Notes under the pieces: generated by a model
Databases searched by the model: none
Told to the model about the DNA's origin: nothing
What the model saw: the letters and a program-made list of their open reading frames with translations, nothing else
Made by a program: the position numbers and the translations under genes
NCBI RefSeq assembly: GCF_015709455.1
Contig: NZ_JADNQW010000005.1
Location: forward strand, 930,001 to 994,000
Length of the DNA stretch: 64,000 bases
Reading direction: 5' to 3'
Origin: Methylosinus sp. H3A
GTDB taxonomy: Bacteria > Pseudomonadota > Alphaproteobacteria > Rhizobiales > Beijerinckiaceae
Shown: piece after piece, positions 57,774 through 64,000 of the stretch
Layout of the letters: every line of letters starts with the position of its first letter
Numbering within the stretch: position 1 is the stretch's first letter

Positions 57774-58718
57774 ATGACGGCGCTCATCGTCGCGGAAGTC
57801 ACAGAGTCCGCGCTCGCCCCCTCCACCGCCAAGGCGCTGACGGCGGCGCTGCAGATCGGCGGCGGCGTCCATATTCTCGTCGCCGGCGAGAATATCGGCC
57901 CGGCGGCCGAGGCCGCGGCCAAGCTCTCTGGCGTCGAGAAGGTGCTCGTCGCCGACGGCGCGGCCTATGGCCATCATCTGGCCGAGCCGCTGGCGGCGCT
58001 GATCGTCGGCCTCGCCGGCGCTTATGACGCCATTCTCGCGCCTTCGACCTCCAACTCGAAGAATGTGCTGCCGCGCGTCGCCGCTCTGCTCGACGTGGCG
58101 CAGGTGTCGGACATCATCAAGGTGGTCTCCGCCGATACGTTCGAGCGGCCGATCTACGCCGGCAACGCCATACAGACCGTGCGCTCCAAGGACGCCAAAA
58201 AGGTCATCACCGTGCGCACCGCCTCCTTCACGGCGACGGGCGAGGGCGGCTCGGCGGCGATCGAGGCGATCGGCGCGGGCTCCGATCCTGCGGTGTCGAG
58301 CTTCAAGAGCGAGGCGCTGGCCAAGTCGGAGCGGCCGGAGCTGACGGCGGCCAAGATCATCGTCTCGGGCGGCCGCGGCCTCGCGAGCTCGGAGAATTTC
58401 AAGGAATATATCGAGCCCGTGGCGACCCGCCTCGGCGCGGCGATCGGCGCCTCGCGCGCGGCGGTCGACGCCGGCTACGCCCCCAACGATCTGCAGGTCG
58501 GCCAGACCGGCAAAGTGGTGGCGCCGGACCTCTATGTCGCCGTCGGCATTTCCGGCGCGATCCAGCATCTCGCTGGCATGAAGGACTCCAAGGTCATTGT
58601 GGCGATCAACAAGGACGAGGAGGCGCCGATCTTCCAGGTGGCCGATTACGGCCTCGTGGCGGATCTCTTCCCGACCTTGAAGGAGCTCGACGTCGAGCTG
58701 GCCAAGGCCGGCCGCTGA
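57774..58718 (+). CDS. etfA: electron transfer flavoprotein alpha subunit
   Basis: A 314-residue partner of EtfB that holds FAD. The C-terminal FAD-binding signature is present: [19 protein letters not shown], then [19 protein letters not shown]. The N-terminal half contains [16 protein letters not shown]. It starts with no gap after etfB, so the subunits are made in step. Confidence 0.97.
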   Translation: MTALIVAEVTESALAPSTAKALTAALQIGGGVHILVAGENIGPAAEAAAKLSGVEKVLVADGAAYGHHLAEPLAALIVGLAGAYDAILAPSTSNSKNVLPRVAALLDVAQVSDIIKVVSADTFERPIYAGNAIQTVRSKDAKKVITVRTASFTATGEGGSAAIEAIGAGSDPAVSSFKSEALAKSERPELTAAKIIVSGGRGLASSENFKEYIEPVATRLGAAIGASRAAVDAGYAPNDLQVGQTGKVVAPDLYVAVGISGAIQHLAGMKDSKVIVAINKDEEAPIFQVADYGLVADLFPTLKELDVELAKAGR

Positions 58719-58763
58719 GGCATGGCTCGGCTTTCGCGCCCCCTTGCCGAGGGAACCACAAAG

Positions 58764-58980
58764 CCGTCATGGCCGGGCTTGTCCCGGCCATCCACGCCTG
58801 AGCGCTGCTGATTGTTGCAGAATTGCGCGTGGCGCCACAGTCGCGGCGACAGTCTTCATAACCTCGCTCCGCGACGAGGCGCGCAAGCGCGAAAATCGAG
58901 AAATCCGCAGTTCGCGGGCGTTTTCGAATGATGTCTCCGCCGCTTGGCGTGGATGGCCGGGACAAGCCCGGCCATGACGG
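58764..58980. repeat. MITE-like element with terminal inverted repeats, copy 2
   Basis: Left end 58764-58798 (CCGTCATGGCCGGGCTTGTC, then CCGGCCATCCACGCC) is repeated inverted at 58946-58980. The ends match those of the element at 35928-36108 almost base for base, while the 147-base interior is different. Confidence 0.7.
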
Positions 58981-59028
58981 CATTGGGGGGTATCGAAGCG
59001 TGGTTTCGCTGCGGTGCAAAACGCCGGT

Positions 59029-59057
59029 TTTCACAAAGGCCGAACGCGCGCTATACT
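59029..59057 (+). promoter_or_regulatory. candidate promoter of the dehydrogenase gene
   Basis: TTTCAC (59029-59034), a 17-base spacer and TATACT (59052-59057). The -10 is strong; the -35 is weak. It lies 42 bases before the ATG at 59099, directly after the repeat element. Confidence 0.4.
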
Positions 59058-59098
59058 GAATTGGAAGCGCTCCGCTTCTCGCTGGTGGTGTTCGAAAG

Positions 59099-59980
59099 AT
59101 GGGCTCTGAAATTCGCAAGATCGGCATTGTCGGCGCCGGGCAGATGGGCAAGGGCATCGCTCAGGTCTGCGCGGTCGCGGGTTTCGACGTGGCGCTCAAC
59201 GACCTGTCGGAGAGCCGCATCGCCGCCGGCCTGGACGATATAGCGACGCATCTCTCCAAGGCGGTGGAGCGCGGCCAGATCGACGAGGAGGCCTGTAAGG
59301 CCGCCGTCGCCCGCATCCATCCCGCCAAGGATTACGCCGCTTTCGCGGACAGCGACCTCGTGATCGAGGCCGCCACCGAGAATGAGGAGGTCAAGCGCGG
59401 CATCCTCACCGAGCTCGGCCCCAAGCTGCGGCCGGGCGCCTTCATCGGCACCAACACCTCCTCCATCTCCATCACCCGCCTCGCCGCGGTGACGGGGCGG
59501 CCGGAGCAGTTCATCGGCATTCATTTCATGAATCCGGTGCCGAAAATGCAGCTCGTCGAGGTGATTCGCGGCATCGCCACCGAGGACAAGACTTTCGAGG
59601 CGGCCAAGCAGTTCATCGGAGAGCTCGGCAAGACGGTGACGGTGTCGGAGGATTTCCCGGCCTTCATCGTCAATCGCATCCTGCTGCCGATGATCAACGA
59701 GGCGATCTACACGCTCTATGAAGGCGTGGGCTCGGTGGAGGCGATCGACACGGCGATGAAGCTCGGCGCCAATCATCCGATGGGCCCGCTGCAGCTCGCC
59801 GATTTCATCGGCCTCGACGTCTGCCTCTCGGTGATGCAGGTACTGCACGAGGGGCTCGCCGATTCGAAATACCGCCCCTGCCCGCTGCTGGTGAAATATG
59901 TCGAGGCCGGCTGGCTCGGCCGCAAGACGCAGCGCGGCTTCTACGACTATCGCAGCGGCACGCCCGTCCCGACGCGCTGA
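59099..59980 (+). CDS. 3-hydroxybutyryl-CoA dehydrogenase
   Basis: A 293-residue NAD(P)-dependent 3-hydroxyacyl-CoA dehydrogenase of the short single-function type. It has the N-terminal Rossmann motif GIVGAGQMGKGIAQVCA, the catalytic His in GIHFMNPVPKMQLVE, and NRILLPMINEA and LGANHPMGPLQLADFIGLD in the C-terminal dimer domain. It interconverts acetoacetyl-CoA and 3-hydroxybutyryl-CoA in short-chain acyl metabolism. The etfBA genes upstream would accept electrons from the paired acyl-CoA dehydrogenase step, though that gene is not here. Confidence 0.94.
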   Translation: MGSEIRKIGIVGAGQMGKGIAQVCAVAGFDVALNDLSESRIAAGLDDIATHLSKAVERGQIDEEACKAAVARIHPAKDYAAFADSDLVIEAATENEEVKRGILTELGPKLRPGAFIGTNTSSISITRLAAVTGRPEQFIGIHFMNPVPKMQLVEVIRGIATEDKTFEAAKQFIGELGKTVTVSEDFPAFIVNRILLPMINEAIYTLYEGVGSVEAIDTAMKLGANHPMGPLQLADFIGLDVCLSVMQVLHEGLADSKYRPCPLLVKYVEAGWLGRKTQRGFYDYRSGTPVPTR

Positions 59981-60011
59981 GAGCAATCGGCGAGAGGCGG
60001 CGCCTGTTCGA

Positions 60012-60635
60012 TCAGGACGCCGGCGCGGGCCGCGCGCGGCGCAACATGGCAGGAAAAGCCCGCACCGCCAGCAACGCCGCTGTCGCGGCGGCGTAGAGCA
60101 GAGGCTCCGCCGGCCAGGATTTCACGATCAGCAGAAAATGCACGGCCGCCAATATGGCGGCGACATAGACGAGGCGATGCAGCCGCGCCCAGGCCTTGGC
60201 CCCGAGCCGACGAATCGCGGCGTTGTTGGAGGTCACGGCCAGCGGGACGAGTATGACGAAAGCCGCCATGCCGATCGTCACATAGGGCCGCTTCAAAATG
60301 TCGCGGCCTATGGCCGGCCAGTCGAAGCCATGGTCCAGCGCGACATAGGCCGCAAGGTGCAGCGCCGCATAATAGAAGGCGAGCAGCCCCAGCGCCCGGC
60401 GATAGCGCAAGAGATCGACGCCTGCGCCGCGGCGCAGCGGTGAGACCAAGAGGCACAGCAGCAGAAAGCGCAGCGACCAGAGCCCGAGCTCCTGCTCCAG
60501 CGCCTTGATCGGCTCCGGCCCCAGCCGATCCATGACGCCGAGAGAAAAGGTCCAGACGGCGGGGACGAGGCCGGCGACATAGACCGCGAGCTTCGGAATG
60601 CGCCAGAGGCGCGCGCGGGCGGAGGCGGCGCGCAT
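60012..60635 (-). CDS. msrQ: heme-binding membrane subunit MsrQ
   Basis: A 207-residue ferric-reductase-like membrane protein that delivers electrons to MsrP. It has about five or six membrane segments and conserved heme-ligand histidines in YYAALHLAAYVALDH, ARLHRLVYVAA and AVHFLLIV. Its ATG follows the msrP stop with no intervening base. Confidence 0.93.
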   Translation of the reverse strand: MRAASARARLWRIPKLAVYVAGLVPAVWTFSLGVMDRLGPEPIKALEQELGLWSLRFLLLCLLVSPLRRGAGVDLLRYRRALGLLAFYYAALHLAAYVALDHGFDWPAIGRDILKRPYVTIGMAAFVILVPLAVTSNNAAIRRLGAKAWARLHRLVYVAAILAAVHFLLIVKSWPAEPLLYAAATAALLAVRAFPAMLRRARPAPAS

Positions 60636-61580
60636 TTAAAAATACCGCTCGAGGTCCATGCCGCCATAGAGCGAGGCGACCTGATCCGCATAGCCATTGT
60701 ACATCAGCGTCGGGCGCCTTTTGGCGAAGAGCCCGCCCTCGCCGATGCGGCGCTCCGTGGCCTGGCTCCAGCGCGGATGGTCGACGTTCGGATTGACGTT
60801 GGAATAGAAGCCGTATTCGCGCGGATTTTGAATGTTCCAGGAGGTCTTGGGCTGCGTCTCGACGAGCGAGATTCGCACGATCGATTTGATTCCCTTGAAG
60901 CCATATTTCCACGGAACCACGAGCCGCAGCGGCGCGCCATTCTGATTGGGCAGAGTCTCGCCATAGAGGCCGACGGCGAGAATGGTGAGCGGATGCAGCG
61001 CCTCGTCGAGCCGCAGCCCCTCGACATAGGGCCAAGGCAGGAGCTGAAGCAGGCCCTTCTGGCCGGGCATCTCCTCGGGCCGCACCAGAGTTTCGAAGGC
61101 GACATATTTGGCCGAGCCGAGCGGCTCGGCGCGCTTCAGCGCCTCGGCGAGCGGGACGCCGATCCAGGGGATGACCATGGACCAGCCCTCGACGCAGCGC
61201 ATGCGATAGACGCGCTCCTCGAGCGCGTGGGGTTCGATCAAATCCTCGAGCCGATAGGCGGCGGGCTTGGCGACGAGCCCGTCGATCGTCACCTTCCAGG
61301 GCGAGGTGGTGAGCGTGTGGGCGTTGTCGGCCGGGTCGGTCTTGCGGCCGCCGAACTCGTAGAAATTATTATAGGCGAGCACATCCGTCCGCGATGTCCT
61401 CGGCTCGTCGGTCGAGAAGCGGCTCTTGACGGAAGCGAGCGGCTTCGCCTGCGCCGCGCCCGCAAACGCCGTCGCGCCTATTCCCATGCCCATGCCCAGC
61501 AGAAATTCGCGCCGCCTCAGATAGGCCGCCTGTGGCGTGATCTCGGACGGGGCGATATCGGGCGAATGACGGATCAGCAT
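60636..61580 (-). CDS. msrP: periplasmic methionine sulfoxide reductase MsrP
   Basis: A 314-residue molybdenum enzyme that repairs methionine sulfoxide in periplasmic proteins. A Tat signal with twin arginine is at residues 22-28 (RRREFLL) followed by a hydrophobic stretch and cleavage near AAQA. The Mo ligand is Cys129 in [14 protein letters not shown]. It contains [17 protein letters not shown], the C-terminal sulfite-oxidase-like part. msrQ is directly downstream, giving the usual msrPQ unit. Confidence 0.95.
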   Translation of the reverse strand: MLIRHSPDIAPSEITPQAAYLRRREFLLGMGMGIGATAFAGAAQAKPLASVKSRFSTDEPRTSRTDVLAYNNFYEFGGRKTDPADNAHTLTTSPWKVTIDGLVAKPAAYRLEDLIEPHALEERVYRMRCVEGWSMVIPWIGVPLAEALKRAEPLGSAKYVAFETLVRPEEMPGQKGLLQLLPWPYVEGLRLDEALHPLTILAVGLYGETLPNQNGAPLRLVVPWKYGFKGIKSIVRISLVETQPKTSWNIQNPREYGFYSNVNPNVDHPRWSQATERRIGEGGLFAKRRPTLMYNGYADQVASLYGGMDLERYF

Positions 61581-61696
61581 GGGTTCGCGGCCTCGAGCAA
61601 AAAGAAAGAGCGGCCGGCCCGGCGTCTCTCCGCACGGGCCGGCCGCTCCTATTCGTTCGCCCGCGCGCGAGCGTTACGTCGCTCTCGCCTTTCGCG

Positions 61697-62587
61697 TCAG
61701 AGCGAGGCCGCAGGCAGCGCCTCGAGCCGCGCAATTCCGGCGCGCACCGCGGACTGCACCTTCTCGAAGGCGCGGACCTCGATCTGCCGCACGCGCTCGC
61801 GGGAGACGCCGAACTCCTCCGACAAATCCTCGAGCGTGACGGGATCGTCGGAGAGGCGGCGCGCCTCGAAGATGCGGCGCTCGCGCGGATTGAGCACCGT
61901 CAGCGCGCCGCGCAAAGCGTCGAGCCGATTATTGCTCTCCTCCTGACGCAGGAGCACATGCTCTTGATCGGCGGCCGAATCGTCGACGAGCCAGTCCTGC
62001 CATTCGCCTTCGCCCTCCTCGCGCAGCGGCGCGTTCAGCGAGGCGTCGCCGGCCATGCGGCGGTTCATCTCGATGACGTCCTGCTTGGAGACGCCGAGCC
62101 TTGTGGCGATCGTCTCGACATGCTCGGGCGTCAGATCGCCGTCCTCGAAGGCCGAAATCTTGCTCTTGGCCTTGCGGAGGTTGAAGAACAGCTTCTTCTG
62201 GCTCGCGGTGGTGCCCATTTTCACGAGCGACCAGGAGCGCAGGATATATTCCTGGATCGAGGCGCGGATCCACCACATGGCATAGGTGGCCAGCCGAAAG
62301 CCGCGGTCCGGCTCGAAGCGCTTGACGGCCTGCATCAGGCCGACATTGCCTTCGGACACGATCTCGCCGATCGGCAGTCCATAGCCGCGATAGCCCATGG
62401 CGATCTTGGCGACGAGCCGCAGGTGGGACGTAACGAGCTTTTGCGCGGCTTTCGGGTCTTCGTGCTCGCGCCAGCGCTTTGCGAGCATATATTCTTCCTG
62501 CGGCTCCAGCATGGGGAACCGGCGGATCTCGGCGAGGTAGCGCGCGAGGCCGCTTTCGCCTGAGACGATAGGCAGGGCGTTCGCCAT
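61697..62587 (-). CDS. rpoH: heat-shock sigma factor RpoH
   Basis: A 296-residue sigma-70 family factor. The RpoH box is visible as SQKKLFFNLRKAKSKI (about residues 130-145), after region 2 with RLATYAMWWIRASIQEYILR. Region 4 contains LEDLSEEFGVSRERVRQIE. It directs transcription of heat-shock genes; alphaproteobacteria often carry more than one copy. The ATG at 62587 has an AGGAGGTG box. hsp20 elsewhere in the window is a plausible target. Confidence 0.96.
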   Translation of the reverse strand: MANALPIVSGESGLARYLAEIRRFPMLEPQEEYMLAKRWREHEDPKAAQKLVTSHLRLVAKIAMGYRGYGLPIGEIVSEGNVGLMQAVKRFEPDRGFRLATYAMWWIRASIQEYILRSWSLVKMGTTASQKKLFFNLRKAKSKISAFEDGDLTPEHVETIATRLGVSKQDVIEMNRRMAGDASLNAPLREEGEGEWQDWLVDDSAADQEHVLLRQEESNNRLDALRGALTVLNPRERRIFEARRLSDDPVTLEDLSEEFGVSRERVRQIEVRAFEKVQSAVRAGIARLEALPAASL

Positions 62588-62868
62588 TTTCACCTCCTGA
62601 CGGGCCCCCGAATACGGCGAGCCCGTAATGCACGGCCGCCAGCGCCGGCCGCAACGCCTCAATATAGACCGATCCGAGCATGGCCGAAAGATGGCTTCTC
62701 GCTAAGCGCCAAATGACGGCCGGGTTAAATTTCCGTAATGTGCGTAGGGGCCGAGAATTCGCGCTCAACTAGCGCGCCGCGGCGCGGGGTCACGCCCTCG
62801 GCGCGCCGATCTTTTCTTAGAGCAGGGTCGAGCATCTTCGCCCGAGACGCGCCTGCGGCTTTGAATCG

Positions 62869-63288
62869 TCAGTCGCGCCAGAAGTCCGCGGCTCCGGGTG
62901 GAAGCGTCGCCAGAAGGCGATCGAATTCCGCTCCGTCGACGCAGGCGCGCAGGGCGAAGGCGACATCGGCGATGGCGCTGTCGGGCGAGAAATTATGGTC
63001 CCGCCGCAGCGACCTGACCTCCTCGATCAGAGCCGCGTGGGACGAAAAGGCGCGCGGCTCCTCCTGCGTATCCCAATCGGCGACGAATATCGCCCGCAAC
63101 ACGGGAGGAAGCACGCCGGCGAAGCGGATCGCATCGCGCATCTCGAGGCGGCGGCGGAATGTCAGCAGGACGCTCTGGGCCGTCGTATAGGCTTGATTGC
63201 GCGTCGTCAGGCCCGAGCGCTCGACGACGAGTCGCAAGAAGCGTTCGAACTCCTCCGACGCGTGCTGATAGTCCATCGGAATGGGCAT
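62869..63288 (-). CDS. DUF2267 domain protein
   Basis: A 139-residue helical protein. The pattern MDYQHASEEFERFLRLV, then RNQAYTTAQSVLLTFRRRL and VLPPVLRAIFVADWD, is typical of DUF2267, a family frequently found beside stress, Hsp20 and universal stress protein genes but without known activity. The ATG at 63288 was chosen at the start of this homology. It lies 16 bases downstream of the pseudouridine synthase gene and so may be in its transcript, with rpoH following on the same strand. Confidence 0.78.
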   Translation of the reverse strand: MPIPMDYQHASEEFERFLRLVVERSGLTTRNQAYTTAQSVLLTFRRRLEMRDAIRFAGVLPPVLRAIFVADWDTQEEPRAFSSHAALIEEVRSLRRDHNFSPDSAIADVAFALRACVDGAEFDRLLATLPPGAADFWRD

Positions 63289-63304
63289 AGCTTCTCCGCC
63301 CCGC

Positions 63305-64000
63305 TCAGTCGCCTCCGAGCGCTTCCCGCAGAGCGGCGAGGTCGGCCGGAAGCGCGCTCTCGAACAGCAATTCCTCACCCGTCACCGGATGCGCGAAGCC
63401 GAGCGTCGCGGCGTGCAACGCCTGTCGCCCCAGCGCCTCGACGGCGGCGCGAGCGGCCGGCGAGAGCAGAGCGGTCTTGGTCTTGAAGCCGGCGCCATAG
63501 GTCGCGTCGCCGATCAGCGGATGGCCGATATGCGCCATATGCACGCGAATCTGATGCGTGCGGCCGGTCTCCAGCTGGCAGGCGACAAGAGAGGCGGGGC
63601 CGAAATTCTCGACCAGCTCCCAATGCGTCACCGCCTCGCGGCCGCGCTCCTGCGGCACGATGGCCATTTTCTCGCGCTGGGTCGAGTGGCGGCCGATCGG
63701 CGCTTCGATCACGCCCTGGCGGCGCTCGGGCGCGCCCCAGACGAAGGCGAGATATTCGCGTACCAGATGCAGCTTGCGGCCGTGATCCTCGAAGAGGCGC
63801 GAGAGCCCTTTGTGCGCGGCGTCGGTCTTGGCGACGACGAGCAGGCCCGAGGTGTCCTTGTCGATGCGATGCACGATTCCGGGCTTTTTCACGCCGCCTA
63901 TGCCGGAGAGGCTGGCGCCGCAATGGGCGATGAGGGCGTTCACCAGCGTCCCGGTCTCATGGCCATGGGCGGGATGGACCACGAGCCCCGCCGGCTTGTC
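63305..64000 (-). CDS. RluD-type pseudouridine synthase (5' end outside window)
   Basis: The C-terminal about 230 residues of a RluA/RluD-family 23S rRNA pseudouridine synthase. The catalytic Asp motif HRIDKDTSGLLVVAKT is intact, preceded at the window edge by DKPAGLVVHPAHG. The C-terminal ETGRTHQIRVHMAHIGHP and FAHPVTGEELLFE are typical. The frame is still open at 64000, so the N-terminus (and any S4 domain) lies beyond the edge; assignment to RluD versus RluC cannot be settled. Confidence 0.92.
   Translation of the reverse strand, partial: DKPAGLVVHPAHGHETGTLVNALIAHCGASLSGIGGVKKPGIVHRIDKDTSGLLVVAKTDAAHKGLSRLFEDHGRKLHLVREYLAFVWGAPERRQGVIEAPIGRHSTQREKMAIVPQERGREAVTHWELVENFGPASLVACQLETGRTHQIRVHMAHIGHPLIGDATYGAGFKTKTALLSPAARAAVEALGRQALHAATLGFAHPVTGEELLFESALPADLAALREALGGD

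Larger units (their letters stand above)
58719..59098. other. 380-base intergenic region between etfA and the dehydrogenase gene
   Basis: The region is largely occupied by a repeat element (58764-58980). After it a promoter candidate (59029-59057) faces the 3-hydroxyacyl-CoA dehydrogenase gene. No gene is supported; frames in it are repeat translations. Confidence 0.65.

Overview
The window is GC-rich, densely coded bacterial DNA. Gene order and protein character point to an alphaproteobacterium of the Hyphomicrobiales (Rhizobiales). The evidence is the rpoZ-rel-pdxJ-acpS-lepB-rnc-era order, a short ribonuclease D beside lptC-lptA, an NdvA/ChvA-type cyclic glucan exporter, a RpoH-type sigma factor, and several intergenic repeats typical of that order. 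A methylotroph or methanotroph relative is possible (there is a lone TmoC-like Rieske ferredoxin), but no methane oxidation gene is present, so this is inference. No rRNA, tRNA, CRISPR array, insertion sequence or prophage was recognised.

Layout. 0-2.2 kb: a repeat/hairpin block, ribonuclease D, then lptC-lptA for LPS export. 2.2-12.4 kb: a cluster that looks like a stress-linked PRPP/NAD salvage module. It contains a PEBP protein, alanine dehydrogenase, a phosphoribosyltransferase, a ribosome-hibernation/cold-shock fusion protein, an alpha/beta hydrolase, a PRPP synthetase with a PAS-like N-terminal extension, nicotinate phosphoribosyltransferase, a COG2187-type kinase, nicotinamidase, a DUF3775 protein, an endonuclease/exonuclease/phosphatase protein and Hsp20. 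12.6-19.6 kb: metallophosphoesterase, trypsin-like protease, LepA, an LprI-like secreted protein, a coiled-coil protein, the Rieske ferredoxin and CutA.

19.75-25.36 kb is the most unusual gene of the window: an 1,869-residue protein built almost wholly of about 228 octapeptides (consensus L-T-T-T-Q-I-A-A). Its N-terminal third carries a higher-order period of about 109 residues marked by pentapeptide linkers. 25.4-38 kb: a divergent polysaccharide deacetylase, RppH, LipB, two small hypothetical proteins, a cold shock protein, the glucan exporter, a diguanylate cyclase, SMC, a sulfhydrylase and an FdxN-like ferredoxin. 38.1-45.1 kb: a decayed regulator remnant, then the minus-strand housekeeping run era, rnc, lepB, acpS, pdxJ, rel and rpoZ.

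45.4-54.5 kb: a LabA/NYN protein, a type 5-like uracil-DNA glycosylase with no ordinary start codon, smpB, dapA, a lytic transglycosylase, a small membrane protein and ileS. ileS is notable twice: it carries an in-frame copy of a dispersed palindromic repeat and, separately, a patch of about 370 bp with foreign codon usage. 54.6-64 kb: a flippase, a rhomboid protease, etfBA, a 3-hydroxyacyl-CoA dehydrogenase, msrPQ, rpoH, a DUF2267 protein and the 3' part of a RluD-type pseudouridine synthase cut by the window edge.
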